Below are positions 15,001 through 28,683 of a stretch of DNA of 64,000 nt, piece after piece (within the stretch, counting starts at the first letter, position 1; each line of letters opens with the position of its first letter). The notes under the pieces are model-generated. The model was not told the origin of the DNA. It searched no databases and saw only the letters and a list, made by a program, of their open reading frames with translations. The DNA is taken from assembly GCA_958450365.1 (NCBI GenBank), contig CAUEEP010000729.1:1328501-1392500 (forward strand), read 5' to 3'. The translations under genes were made by a program, and so were the position numbers. This DNA comes from Mesorhabditis belari (lineage: Eukaryota > Nematoda > Chromadorea > Rhabditida > Rhabditidae).

Positions 15001-18000
15001 TGGCTGGCCTCTTCAAGAAAGGTCCAGCCCATCTCGACTATCCAGTCTCCGAAAGCTACGAGGGTCCACTCGATGACACGAACCGAGCCTACGACATTGA
15101 CGGCCACCCATTGAGCACTCACGTCTCTGTCTACCACAGTGGAAGATCCGATGAACCAGTCACGGTTGTCCACGAAGAGAAATCCGAAGTTGGAGAGAAA
15201 GAGAAGGGACCAAGCTTCACTGACAAATTGGCTGGCCTCTTCAAGAAAGGTCCAGCCCATCTCGACTATCCAGTCTCCGAAAGCTACGAGGGTCCACTCG
15301 ATGACACGAACCGAGCCTACGACATTGACGGCCACCCATTGAGCACTCACGTCTCTGTCTACCACAGTGGAAGATCCGATGAACCAGTCACGGTTGTCCA
15401 CGAAGAGAAATCCGAAGTTGGAGAGAAAGAGAAGGGACCAAGCTTCACTGACAAATTGGCTGGCCTCTTCAAGAAAGGTCCAGCCCATCTCGACTATCCA
15501 GTCTCCGAAAGCTACGAGGGTCCACTCGATGACACGAACCGAGCCTACGACATTGACGGCCACCCATTGAGCACTCACGTCTCTGTCTACCACAGTGGAA
15601 GATCCGATGAACCAGTCACGGTTGTCCACGAAGAGAAATCCGAAGTTGGAGAGAAAGAGAAGGGACCAAGCTTCACTGACAAATTGGCTGGCCTCTTCAA
15701 GAAAGGTCCAGCCCATCTCGACTATCCAGTCTCCGAAAGCTACGAGGGTCCACTCGATGACACGAACCGAGCCTACGACATTGACGGCCACCCATTGAGC
15801 ACTCACGTCTCTGTCTACCACAGTGGAAGATCCGATGAACCAGTCACGGTTGTCCACGAAGAGAAATCCGAAGTTGGAGAGAAAGAGAAGGGACCAAGCT
15901 TCACTGACAAATTGGCTGGCCTCTTCAAGAAAGGTCCAGCCCATCTCGACTATCCAGTCTCCGAAAGCTACGAGGGTCCACTCGATGACACGAACCGAGC
16001 CTACGACATTGACGGCCACCCATTGAGCACTCACGTCTCTGTCTACCACAGTGGAAGATCCGATGAACCAGTCACGGTTGTCCACGAAGAGAAATCCGAA
16101 GTTGGAGAGAAAGAGAAGGGACCAAGCTTCACTGACAAATTGGCTGGCCTCTTCAAGAAAGGTCCAGCCCATCTCGACTATCCAGTCTCCGAAAGCTACG
16201 AGGGTCCACTCGATGACACGAACCGAGCCTACGACATTGACGGCCACCCATTGAGCACTCACGTCTCTGTCTACCACAGTGGAAGATCCGATGAACCAGT
16301 CACGGTTGTCCACGAAGAGAAATCCGAAGTTGGAGAGAAAGAGAAGGGACCAAGCTTCACTGACAAATTGGCTGGCCTCTTCAAGAAAGGTCCAGCCCAT
16401 CTCGACTATCCAGTCTCCGAAAGCTACGAGGGTCCACTCGATGACACGAACCGAGCCTACGACATTGACGGCCACCCATTGAGCACTCACGTCTCTGTCT
16501 ACCACAGTGGAAGATCCGATGAACCAGTCACGGTTGTCCACGAAGAGAAATCCGAAGTTGGAGAGAAAGAGAAGGGACCAAGCTTCACTGACAAATTGGC
16601 TGGCCTCTTCAAGAAAGGTCCAGCCCATCTCGACTATCCAGTCTCCGAAAGCTACGAGGGTCCACTCGATGACACGAACCGAGCCTACGACATTGACGGC
16701 CACCCATTGAGCACTCACGTCTCTGTCTACCACAGTGGAAGATCCGATGAACCAGTCACGGTTGTCCACGAAGAGAAATCCGAAGTTGGAGAGAAAGAGA
16801 AGGGACCAAGCTTCACTGACAAATTGGCTGGCCTCTTCAAGAAAGGTCCAGCCCATCTCGACTATCCAGTCTCCGAAAGCTACGAGGGTCCACTCGATGA
16901 CACGAACCGAGCCTACGACATTGACGGCCACCCATTGAGCACTCACGTCTCTGTCTACCACAGTGGAAGATCCGATGAACCAGTCACGGTTGTCCACGAA
17001 GAGAAATCCGAAGTTGGAGAGAAAGAGAAGGGACCAAGCTTCACTGACAAATTGGCTGGCCTCTTCAAGAAAGGTCCAGCCCATCTCGACTATCCAGTCT
17101 CCGAAAGCTACGAGGGTCCACTCGATGACACGAACCGAGCCTACGACATTGACGGCCACCCATTGAGCACTCACGTCTCTGTCTACCACAGTGGAAGATC
17201 CGATGAACCAGTCACGGTTGTCCACGAAGAGAAATCCGAAGTTGGAGAGAAAGAGAAGGGACCAAGCTTCACTGACAAATTGGCTGGCCTCTTCAAGAAA
17301 GGTCCAGCCCATCTCGACTATCCAGTCTCCGAAAGCTACGAGGGTCCACTCGATGACACGAACCGAGCCTACGACATTGACGGCCACCCATTGAGCACTC
17401 ACGTCTCTGTCTACCACAGTGGAAGATCCGATGAACCAGTCACGGTTGTCCACGAAGAGAAATCCGAAGTTGGAGAGAAAGAGAAGGGACCAAGCTTCAC
17501 TGACAAATTGGCTGGCCTCTTCAAGAAAGGTCCAGCCCATCTCGACTATCCAGTCTCCGAAAGCTACGAGGGTCCACTCGATGACACGAACCGAGCCTAC
17601 GACATTGACGGCCACCCATTGAGCACTCACGTCTCTGTCTACCACAGTGGAAGATCCGATGAACCAGTCACGGTTGTCCACGAAGAGAAATCCGAAGTTG
17701 GAGAGAAAGAGAAGGGACCAAGCTTCACTGACAAATTGGCTGGCCTCTTCAAGAAAGGTCCAGCCCATCTCGACTATCCAGTCTCCGAAAGCTACGAGGG
17801 TCCACTCGATGACACGAACCGAGCCTACGACATTGACGGCCACCCATTGAGCACTCACGTCTCTGTCTACCACAGTGGAAGATCCGATGAACCAGTCACG
17901 GTTGTCCACGAAGAGAAATCCGAAGTTGGAGAGAAAGAGAAGGGACCAAGCTTCACTGACAAATTGGCTGGCCTCTTCAAGAAAGGTCCAGCCCATCTCG

Positions 18001-21000
18001 ACTATCCAGTCTCCGAAAGCTACGAGGGTCCACTCGATGACACGAACCGAGCCTACGACATTGACGGCCACCCATTGAGCACTCACGTCTCTGTCTACCA
18101 CAGTGGAAGATCCGATGAACCAGTCACGGTTGTCCACGAAGAGAAATCCGAAGTTGGAGAGAAAGAGAAGGGACCAAGCTTCACTGACAAATTGGCTGGC
18201 CTCTTCAAGAAAGGTCCAGCCCATCTCGACTATCCAGTCTCCGAAAGCTACGAGGGTCCACTCGATGACACGAACCGAGCCTACGACATTGACGGCCACC
18301 CATTGAGCACTCACGTCTCTGTCTACCACAGTGGAAGATCCGATGAACCAGTCACGGTTGTCCACGAAGAGAAATCCGAAGTTGGAGAGAAAGAGAAGGG
18401 ACCAAGCTTCACTGACAAATTGGCTGGCCTCTTCAAGAAAGGTCCAGCCCATCTCGACTATCCAGTCTCCGAAAGCTACGAGGGTCCACTCGATGACACG
18501 AACCGAGCCTACGACATTGACGGCCACCCATTGAGCACTCACGTCTCTGTCTACCACAGTGGAAGATCCGATGAACCAGTCACGGTTGTCCACGAAGAGA
18601 AATCCGAAGTTGGAGAGAAAGAGAAGGGACCAAGCTTCACTGACAAATTGGCTGGCCTCTTCAAGAAAGGTCCAGCCCATCTCGACTATCCAGTCTCCGA
18701 AAGCTACGAGGGTCCACTCGATGACACGAACCGAGCCTACGACATTGACGGCCACCCATTGAGCACTCACGTCTCTGTCTACCACAGTGGAAGATCCGAT
18801 GAACCAGTCACGGTTGTCCACGAAGAGAAATCCGAAGTTGGAGAGAAAGAGAAGGGACCAAGCTTCACTGACAAATTGGCTGGCCTCTTCAAGAAAGGTC
18901 CAGCCCATCTCGACTATCCAGTCTCCGAAAGCTACGAGGGTCCACTCGATGACACGAACCGAGCCTACGACATTGACGGCCACCCATTGAGCACTCACGT
19001 CTCTGTCTACCACAGTGGAAGATCCGATGAACCAGTCACGGTTGTCCACGAAGAGAAATCCGAAGTTGGAGAGAAAGAGAAGGGACCAAGCTTCACTGAC
19101 AAATTGGCTGGCCTCTTCAAGAAAGGTCCAGCCCATCTCGACTATCCAGTCTCCGAAAGCTACGAGGGTCCACTCGATGACACGAACCGAGCCTACGACA
19201 TTGACGGCCACCCATTGAGCACTCACGTCTCTGTCTACCACAGTGGAAGATCCGATGAACCAGTCACGGTTGTCCACGAAGAGAAATCCGAAGTTGGAGA
19301 GAAAGAGAAGGGACCAAGCTTCACTGACAAATTGGCTGGCCTCTTCAAGAAAGGTCCAGCCCATCTCGACTATCCAGTCTCCGAAAGCTACGAGGGTCCA
19401 CTCGATGACACGAACCGAGCCTACGACATTGACGGCCACCCATTGAGCACTCACGTCTCTGTCTACCACAGTGGAAGATCCGATGAACCAGTCACGGTTG
19501 TCCACGAAGAGAAATCCGAAGTTGGAGAGAAAGAGAAGGGACCAAGCTTCACTGACAAATTGGCTGGCCTCTTCAAGAAAGGTCCAGCCCATCTCGACTA
19601 TCCAGTCTCCGAAAGCTACGAGGGTCCACTCGATGACACGAACCGAGCCTACGACATTGACGGCCACCCATTGAGCACTCACGTCTCTGTCTACCACAGT
19701 GGAAGATCCGATGAACCAGTCACGGTTGTCCACGAAGAGAAATCCGAAGTTGGAGAGAAAGAGAAGGGACCAAGCTTCACTGACAAATTGGCTGGCCTCT
19801 TCAAGAAAGGTCCAGCCCATCTCGACTATCCAGTCTCCGAAAGCTACGAGGGTCCACTCGATGACACGAACCGAGCCTACGACATTGACGGCCACCCATT
19901 GAGCACTCACGTCTCTGTCTACCACAGTGGAAGATCCGATGAACCAGTCACGGTTGTCCACGAAGAGAAATCCGAAGTTGGAGAGAAAGAGAAGGGACCA
20001 AGCTTCACTGACAAATTGGCTGGCCTCTTCAAGAAAGGTCCAGCCCATCTCGACTATCCAGTCTCCGAAAGCTACGAGGGTCCACTCGATGACACGAACC
20101 GAGCCTACGACATTGACGGCCACCCATTGAGCACTCACGTCTCTGTCTACCACAGTGGAAGATCCGATGAACCAGTCACGGTTGTCCACGAAGAGAAATC
20201 CGAAGTTGGAGAGAAAGAGAAGGGACCAAGCTTCACTGACAAATTGGCTGGCCTCTTCAAGAAAGGTCCAGCCCATCTCGACTATCCAGTCTCCGAAAGC
20301 TACGAGGGTCCACTCGATGACACGAACCGAGCCTACGACATTGACGGCCACCCATTGAGCACTCACGTCTCTGTCTACCACAGTGGAAGATCCGATGAAC
20401 CAGTCACGGTTGTCCACGAAGAGAAATCCGAAGTTGGAGAGAAAGAGAAGGGACCAAGCTTCACTGACAAATTGGCTGGCCTCTTCAAGAAAGGTCCAGC
20501 CCATCTCGACTATCCAGTCTCCGAAAGCTACGAGGGTCCACTCGATGACACGAACCGAGCCTACGACATTGACGGCCACCCATTGAGCACTCACGTCTCT
20601 GTCTACCACAGTGGAAGATCCGATGAACCAGTCACGGTTGTCCACGAAGAGAAATCCGAAGTTGGAGAGAAAGAGAAGGGACCAAGCTTCACTGACAAAT
20701 TGGCTGGCCTCTTCAAGAAAGGTCCAGCCCATCTCGACTATCCAGTCTCCGAAAGCTACGAGGGTCCACTCGATGACACGAACCGAGCCTACGACATTGA
20801 CGGCCACCCATTGAGCACTCACGTCTCTGTCTACCACAGTGGAAGATCCGATGAACCAGTCACGGTTGTCCACGAAGAGAAATCCGAAGTTGGAGAGAAA
20901 GAGAAGGGACCAAGCTTCACTGACAAATTGGCTGGCCTCTTCAAGAAAGGTCCAGCCCATCTCGACTATCCAGTCTCCGAAAGCTACGAGGGTCCACTCG

Positions 21001-24000
21001 ATGACACGAACCGAGCCTACGACATTGACGGCCACCCATTGAGCACTCACGTCTCTGTCTACCACAGTGGAAGATCCGATGAACCAGTCACGGTTGTCCA
21101 CGAAGAGAAATCCGAAGTTGGAGAGAAAGAGAAGGGACCAAGCTTCACTGACAAATTGGCTGGCCTCTTCAAGAAAGGTCCAGCCCATCTCGACTATCCA
21201 GTCTCCGAAAGCTACGAGGGTCCACTCGATGACACGAACCGAGCCTACGACATTGACGGCCACCCATTGAGCACTCACGTCTCTGTCTACCACAGTGGAA
21301 GATCCGATGAACCAGTCACGGTTGTCCACGAAGAGAAATCCGAAGTTGGAGAGAAAGAGAAGGGACCAAGCTTCACTGACAAATTGGCTGGCCTCTTCAA
21401 GAAAGGTCCAGCCCATCTCGACTATCCAGTCTCCGAAAGCTACGAGGGTCCACTCGATGACACGAACCGAGCCTACGACATTGACGGCCACCCATTGAGC
21501 ACTCACGTCTCTGTCTACCACAGTGGAAGATCCGATGAACCAGTCACGGTTGTCCACGAAGAGAAATCCGAAGTTGGAGAGAAAGAGAAGGGACCAAGCT
21601 TCACTGACAAATTGGCTGGCCTCTTCAAGAAAGGTCCAGCCCATCTCGACTATCCAGTCTCCGAAAGCTACGAGGGTCCACTCGATGACACGAACCGAGC
21701 CTACGACATTGACGGCCACCCATTGAGCACTCACGTCTCTGTCTACCACAGTGGAAGATCCGATGAACCAGTCACGGTTGTCCACGAAGAGAAATCCGAA
21801 GTTGGAGAGAAAGAGAAGGGACCAAGCTTCACTGACAAATTGGCTGGCCTCTTCAAGAAAGGTCCAGCCCATCTCGACTATCCAGTCTCCGAAAGCTACG
21901 AGGGTCCACTCGATGACACGAACCGAGCCTACGACATTGACGGCCACCCATTGAGCACTCACGTCTCTGTCTACCACAGTGGAAGATCCGATGAACCAGT
22001 CACGGTTGTCCACGAAGAGAAATCCGAAGTTGGAGAGAAAGAGAAGGGACCAAGCTTCACTGACAAATTGGCTGGCCTCTTCAAGAAAGGTCCAGCCCAT
22101 CTCGACTATCCAGTCTCCGAAAGCTACGAGGGTCCACTCGATGACACGAACCGAGCCTACGACATTGACGGCCACCCATTGAGCACTCACGTCTCTGTCT
22201 ACCACAGTGGAAGATCCGATGAACCAGTCACGGTTGTCCACGAAGAGAAATCCGAAGTTGGAGAGAAAGAGAAGGGACCAAGCTTCACTGACAAATTGGC
22301 TGGCCTCTTCAAGAAAGGTCCAGCCCATCTCGACTATCCAGTCTCCGAAAGCTACGAGGGTCCACTCGATGACACGAACCGAGCCTACGACATTGACGGC
22401 CACCCATTGAGCACTCACGTCTCTGTCTACCACAGTGGAAGATCCGATGAACCAGTCACGGTTGTCCACGAAGAGAAATCCGAAGTTGGAGAGAAAGAGA
22501 AGGGACCAAGCTTCACTGACAAATTGGCTGGCCTCTTCAAGAAAGGTCCAGCCCATCTCGACTATCCAGTCTCCGAAAGCTACGAGGGTCCACTCGATGA
22601 CACGAACCGAGCCTACGACATTGACGGCCACCCATTGAGCACTCACGTCTCTGTCTACCACAGTGGAAGATCCGATGAACCAGTCACGGTTGTCCACGAA
22701 GAGAAATCCGAAGTTGGAGAGAAAGAGAAGGGACCAAGCTTCACTGACAAATTGGCTGGCCTCTTCAAGAAAGGTCCAGCCCATCTCGACTATCCAGTCT
22801 CCGAAAGCTACGAGGGTCCACTCGATGACACGAACCGAGCCTACGACATTGACGGCCACCCATTGAGCACTCACGTCTCTGTCTACCACAGTGGAAGATC
22901 CGATGAACCAGTCACGGTTGTCCACGAAGAGAAATCCGAAGTTGGAGAGAAAGAGAAGGGACCAAGCTTCACTGACAAATTGGCTGGCCTCTTCAAGAAA
23001 GGTCCAGCCCATCTCGACTATCCAGTCTCCGAAAGCTACGAGGGTCCACTCGATGACACGAACCGAGCCTACGACATTGACGGCCACCCATTGAGCACTC
23101 ACGTCTCTGTCTACCACAGTGGAAGATCCGATGAACCAGTCACGGTTGTCCACGAAGAGAAATCCGAAGTTGGAGAGAAAGAGAAGGGACCAAGCTTCAC
23201 TGACAAATTGGCTGGCCTCTTCAAGAAAGGTCCAGCCCATCTCGACTATCCAGTCTCCGAAAGCTACGAGGGTCCACTCGATGACACGAACCGAGCCTAC
23301 GACATTGACGGCCACCCATTGAGCACTCACGTCTCTGTCTACCACAGTGGAAGATCCGATGAACCAGTCACGGTTGTCCACGAAGAGAAATCCGAAGTTG
23401 GAGAGAAAGAGAAGGGACCAAGCTTCACTGACAAATTGGCTGGCCTCTTCAAGAAAGGTCCAGCCCATCTCGACTATCCAGTCTCCGAAAGCTACGAGGG
23501 TCCACTCGATGACACGAACCGAGCCTACGACATTGACGGCCACCCATTGAGCACTCACGTCTCTGTCTACCACAGTGGAAGATCCGATGAACCAGTCACG
23601 GTTGTCCACGAAGAGAAATCCGAAGTTGGAGAGAAAGAGAAGGGACCAAGCTTCACTGACAAATTGGCTGGCCTCTTCAAGAAAGGTCCAGCCCATCTCG
23701 ACTATCCAGTCTCCGAAAGCTACGAGGGTCCACTCGATGACACGAACCGAGCCTACGACATTGACGGCCACCCATTGAGCACTCACGTCTCTGTCTACCA
23801 CAGTGGAAGATCCGATGAACCAGTCACGGTTGTCCACGAAGAGAAATCCGAAGTTGGAGAGAAAGAGAAGGGACCAAGCTTCACTGACAAATTGGCTGGC
23901 CTCTTCAAGAAAGGTCCAGCCCATCTCGACTATCCAGTCTCCGAAAGCTACGAGGGTCCACTCGATGACACGAACCGAGCCTACGACATTGACGGCCACC

Positions 24001-25184
24001 CATTGAGCACTCACGTCTCTGTCTACCACAGTGGAAGATCCGATGAACCAGTCACGGTTGTCCACGAAGAGAAATCCGAAGTTGGAGAGAAAGAGAAGGG
24101 ACCAAGCTTCACTGACAAATTGGCTGGCCTCTTCAAGAAAGGTCCAGCCCATCTCGACTATCCAGTCTCCGAAAGCTACGAGGGTCCACTCGATGACACG
24201 AACCGAGCCTACGACATTGACGGCCACCCATTGAGCACTCACGTCTCTGTCTACCACAGTGGAAGATCCGATGAACCAGTCACGGTTGTCCACGAAGAGA
24301 AATCCGAAGTTGGAGAGAAAGAGAAGGGACCAAGCTTCACTGACAAATTGGCTGGCCTCTTCAAGAAAGGTCCAGCCCATCTCGACTATCCAGTCTCCGA
24401 AAGCTACGAGGGTCCACTCGATGACACGAACCGAGCCTACGACATTGACGGCCACCCATTGAGCACTCACGTCTCTGTCTACCACAGTGGAAGATCCGAT
24501 GAACCAGTCACGGTTGTCCACGAAGAGAAATCCGAAGTTGGAGAGAAAGAGAAGGGACCAAGCTTCACTGACAAATTGGCTGGCCTCTTCAAGAAAGGTC
24601 CAGCCCATCTCGACTATCCAGTCTCCGAAAGCTACGAGGGTCCACTCGATGACACGAACCGAGCCTACGACATTGACGGCCACCCATTGAGCACTCACGT
24701 CTCTGTCTACCACAGTGGAAGATCCGATGAACCAGTCACGGTTGTCCACGAAGAGAAATCCGAAGTTGGAGAGAAAGAGAAGGGACCAAGCTTCACTGAC
24801 AAATTGGCTGGCCTCTTCAAGAAAGGTCCAGCCCATCTCGACTATCCAGTCTCCGAAAGCTACGAGGGTCCACTCGATGACACGAACCGAGCCTACGACA
24901 TTGACGGCCACCCATTGAGCACTCACGTCTCTGTCTACCACAGTGGAAGATCCGATGAACCAGTCACGGTTGTCCACGAAGAGAAATCCGAAGTTGGAGA
25001 GAAAGAGAAGGGACCAAGCTTCACTGACAAATTGGCTGGCCTCTTCAAGAAAGGTCCAGCCCATCTCGACTATCCAGTCTCCGAAAGCTACGAGGGTCCA
25101 CTCGATGACACGAACCGAGCCTACGACATTGACGGCCACCCATTGAGCACTCACGTCTCTGTCTACCACAGTGGAAGATCCGAC
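1..25184 (+). repeat. 228-bp coding megasatellite, about 110 copies
   Basis: The sequence repeats with a period of 228 bp (76 codons) from base 1 to about 25184, continuing beyond the left edge. Copies are essentially identical on inspection. The differences I could see are a T-to-C change near 534 (Ser to Pro) and a one-base deletion near 1275. The last copy diverges after the GRSDE motif. Because 228 is divisible by 3, every reading frame repeats its stops or stays open, which gives a stop-free antisense frame of almost 24 kb. Such uniformity points to recent expansion or gene conversion, and the copy number in an assembly may be inaccurate. Confidence 0.97.
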
Positions 25185-26659
25185 GAACACGTATCTGTGC
25201 TCCACAAGGAAAAGTCAGATGGAGTTGATTCGGAGTTTTACGAGACCATGGCCCGGGATGAAGAGATTGCAGTTGAGCCTCTATCTAGTCATATTTCGGT
25301 CTACACTCCTCCAACAATCACCACGACGGTTTCCGTAATAAAGACCGCAAGGAACAGGATTTTGACCGAGCCAGAACCTGTTTGGGTTCCGGAAACAGGT
25401 AAGCCCGGAATGTCTGCTGAGGCGACAGAGCTAGACTACGCTCCACTAGCAACTCACATATCAGTTTACCATCGAGAGGTTGCCGATACTGAAGTCGATC
25501 TGCTGAAAGGAGCAAAGGGTCGTCTGAGAGAGTTAGAAGTCGAAAAGTTGGAAACCACTCAGACGAAGGCTAGTGGTACCGAGCGGCAGCGTCCAGAGAG
25601 TTGGATGCCGATCGAGCTATGGGAACATCTTTACGGAACAAGGCAAACCCAACCAACAATACCACTAAGTGAACGAGCACAGATCGAGGAAGAGCTCTGG
25701 CGACACTATTATCGTTTGAACGAAGAACGAAACACTTATGCAACACGTGGCCCATTAGAAAATGGAGCCAAAGAGTTACAAAGTGACGACGAACTCTGGA
25801 GACATTACTATAGGCTGTTGGAGGAGAGAACCCACGAAAGAAGAAGCCCTCGTCCATTGGCGCTGCATGAGGGCCCGTGGATGTCACCACCGCCCAGTGA
25901 ACAAACGTCACCACTAGGCTTCTCGGTTGAGTTGAGAGCTCATGAACCGCCACGGAAGATCTATGAAGAGCTGAGGCCGTCATCGAGGCAAATTGTAACA
26001 CCAAGGAGTGTTGAGCCGAGAAGGGAGAGACGTCTGTCACCACATCACTGGACTACAGTACACGAGAGGACTACCGTGTCATATGTGAAACGGATGACGT
26101 TGAGCCGATCGCCGATCAGAGGGCATGCGCAGAGTGAACCGCCGGCGACTCTGTATCGATCGACGAGACCTGCTGCTAGTGCGCCGACGAGTAAATCGCC
26201 GACAGGCCGCTCTCGACCCTGGACTACTTTCGATAGCATGCAGGTTGGCATTGAGATTTTTTCCTTTAGTCTTTAGTTTTATTTTTTTTAAGTGATAGTA
26301 TGAATTTGGCTAGTTTAAGACTTGGCTGCAGTCTGGTCAAGATTAACATCAAAATAACCAATATCGAATCAAACCCAATCCAGGTGCATCACCCGATCTT
26401 GCCACCGCGTTCCTCAGTGCCAGCCACAGTCAATGTGGACCGTAGCCAATCAATGCATCGCGAACAAGACCATCACACGTACAAAAAGACGAAAGCCGAG
26501 AAGAAACAACGCCAAACGTACACTGGCGCGTACTCGGCTGTGGCTGAGACGAGCCACGCGGCGCAGGTGCACAAACCCGCCTACTACACGCACACCGAGC
26601 ACAAGGTAAAGGAAATTGCAAAAAAATGGCTTTTATTAAAATATTATCCTAACCTGGTA

Positions 26660-26693
<34 letters not shown>

Positions 26694-28683
26694 GAGGCAG
26701 CTTTTTTTTTGGCGCAATCTATAGGTTCAATTTTTGGCAAAATGTTAATGAAAATTAAACTTTATAAACAGTAACTTAATAAATAGTAACTTAATAAACA
26801 GTAACCGGTTAAAATGTACACCTTTTCTATAGTTAAAAAGAAGATAAAAGGGTTAAAACGTTAGTGTAAACACACAACGCCTTCTGGCACCCAATCCGGC
26901 TATGTGCAATTACCCAACTTTAACGTTTTGTCGCTTATTTCACAATGAATTTTTTGTGAACTTTCGGAAATTTCATATTCTTTAACCTAATAAATAAATA
27001 AACCTAATAAATTTACTATCTGATACAAATTAAAAGCTTATTTAGGTTTACCGAGTTCCCCATGGAACAGTGAAAGAAATCGCGGCCATCGACAGAACAG
27101 AACTCTACGAACGAGTCGACTCACCATTGGTATGTTGAGCTTAAGCTCTTTGAGAAATATGGCAGTTCGAGCAATTGATTTTAGAGCAGAGCTGTTCATT
27201 TGTCGCTCTAATTGTCAATACAGCGGAAAAACGAGATTTTACCACTTCCAGAGTCCATTTTTTTTAGACCAAAAGCTAGAGCAAAAGCCAAAAGCTAGAC
27301 CAAAAGCCAAAACTCTACCTTTATGTAGCAAGAAATCCCAAAAAAGTTGATGATAAAGTGGACAAGTCTCTTGCTGTGCTCTTGCCTTGCCAATCTCCCA
27401 ACATTTGACAAAATAATCAAACTTTCAGGGTGTCGAAGCAGTCTCGTCGAACGAGGCGGTTCGAATGCGCACCTCGCTTCGCCAGCAACGCGTGGTCGCC
27501 CGACTTCGGCACGACGATGAGCGAAACACGGACTATCTCGTTTATCAAGTGAGCTTTTCTAAGCGCAAAAGCTTTTCTAAGCTGTTTTCCACACCTATCA
27601 CTTCATAAACATTAACAAAAATCGATTCACAAATCAAGCAATCACTCCAAAACCGAAACCCAACTTTTGCCAAGGATTTAAAAAATCCCACTATCAAACA
27701 ATGACTAACAAAACTCAAAAGTCTCTTCTAGACAAGCGGTCTCGTCGAGCGACCGATCGAGCAACGAATGAACGAGCTGCCGCCGATCGAGTTCGACGCC
27801 TATTCCTGCCGGGGATCCCATGCACGAGTTCCTCTACCCCCAGGAGAATATCAAGTACTACACTTTTTTAATCAATTAGTCACTTCAAAACAATTGCATG
27901 CATTGAATACGCAATCAACCACACTAAAAAAACCAGACTCAATCAAACTGGGAAATCTATTTCGGTGCAGATAAAGTGCAAAAAGTGAGCTGGCGCAGAG
28001 TTTTAAACTTTTAAAAGTTTGCTCTATTGCTTGCTGACTACGGTAAAGATATCTGGTAGAAGATATTTTGGTACTTTCGTATTTTTGCTCAGTTAATATG
28101 CAAATTGATCTTTGATCTTTGATCTTTGACGTCTTAATCCATCACTGAATTCTAGCTTATTTTATCCAGTTTTGATATGTTTTTGAATAGATTTGAGCTA
28201 GAATTAATGAATATAAACTAAATAAAGTTATTTATAGCTGTTTATAGTTGTTTATAGCTGTTTATAGCTGTTCATAGCTGTTTATAGCTGTTTATAGCTG
28301 TTTATAGTTGTTTATAGCTGTTTATAGTTGTTTATAGCTGTTTATAGCTGTTCATAGCTGTTTCATAGCTGTTCATAGCTGTTCATAGCTGTTCATAGCT
28401 ATTTATAGCTGTTTATTATAATCATTTATACTATTTTTCTCTTATCTTTACCAAAATCGAGAAATGTTGGGGGAAATTTTGATTGCTTTGGTTTTAGCGG
28501 GGCAAATACGGAAGTAGCAACTATTTTTTTAATGATTTACTTGAAAGACTCACGATAAACCTTATTCTTCAACAATTCCAGGAATTGGATCCAAGATTGA
28601 TGTCGGAGGAGGAGCTGACTCGGCGTCGGCGTCCGATTAAACGCGCCCGGCAACGAATGCGCAACATCTGCACGATGCTTTAA
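1..28683 (+). CDS. unc-44: 3' part of a giant repeat-tail protein, probably the giant ankyrin UNC-44 (partial at left edge)
   Basis: The window opens inside one enormous exon that reads frame 1 up to about 1275 and then, after a one-base deletion, another frame to a donor after 26243. The repeat tail is Ser/Thr/Glu/Pro-rich with the recurring motif PLSTHVSVYHSGRSDEP. Unique sequence follows (25185-26243), with degenerate PLSSHISVY and PLATHISVYH motifs and two ELWRHYYRL-type motifs. Five further exons join in phase 0: 26384-26605, 27046-27129, 27429-27548, 27732-27854 and 28582-28683. The protein is basic at its end and stops with Cys-Thr-Met-Leu, a possible CaaX box. C. elegans UNC-44 has giant neuronal isoforms with a long repetitive tail that help anchor neuronal microtubules. 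Assignment to that gene rests on remembered motif style and size, because the ankyrin repeats would lie outside the window. An unrelated giant cytoskeletal protein is possible. Confidence 0.6.
1268..1284 (+). other. One-base deletion (frameshift) in one repeat copy
   Basis: All other copies read gagaaatccgaagttgg here, whereas this copy reads gagaaaccgaagttgg and lacks one T. Translation in the array frame then leaves the repeat and stops at 1434. The frame used by all downstream copies and by the unique 3' exons is the one restored after the deletion. It is either a sequencing/assembly error or a real truncating allele. An error is likelier, because the downstream copies and 3' exons remain open. 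Confidence 0.9.
26661..26693. repeat. (ATT)n microsatellite
   Basis: A run of about 11 ATT units lies in the intron between giant-gene exons 26384-26605 and 27046-27129. Confidence 0.9.
28222..28425. repeat. 10-bp minisatellite tttatagctg in an intron
   Basis: About 20 units of tttatagctg, with variants tttatagttg and ttcatagctg, fill the middle of the last intron of the giant gene (27855-28581). Confidence 0.9.

Noticed and set aside
92..25146. Series of 67-codon plus-strand ORFs repeated every 228 bp
   Set aside because: They are the same out-of-frame stretch in each copy of the array, not independent genes.
1224..25205. Antisense open frame of about 7990 codons
   Set aside because: It mirrors the 228-bp array. 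One stop-free unit in a period divisible by 3 stays open in every copy. The product is Trp/Val/Phe-rich with no recognisable domain, and the sense strand has the conserved motifs and 3' exons.
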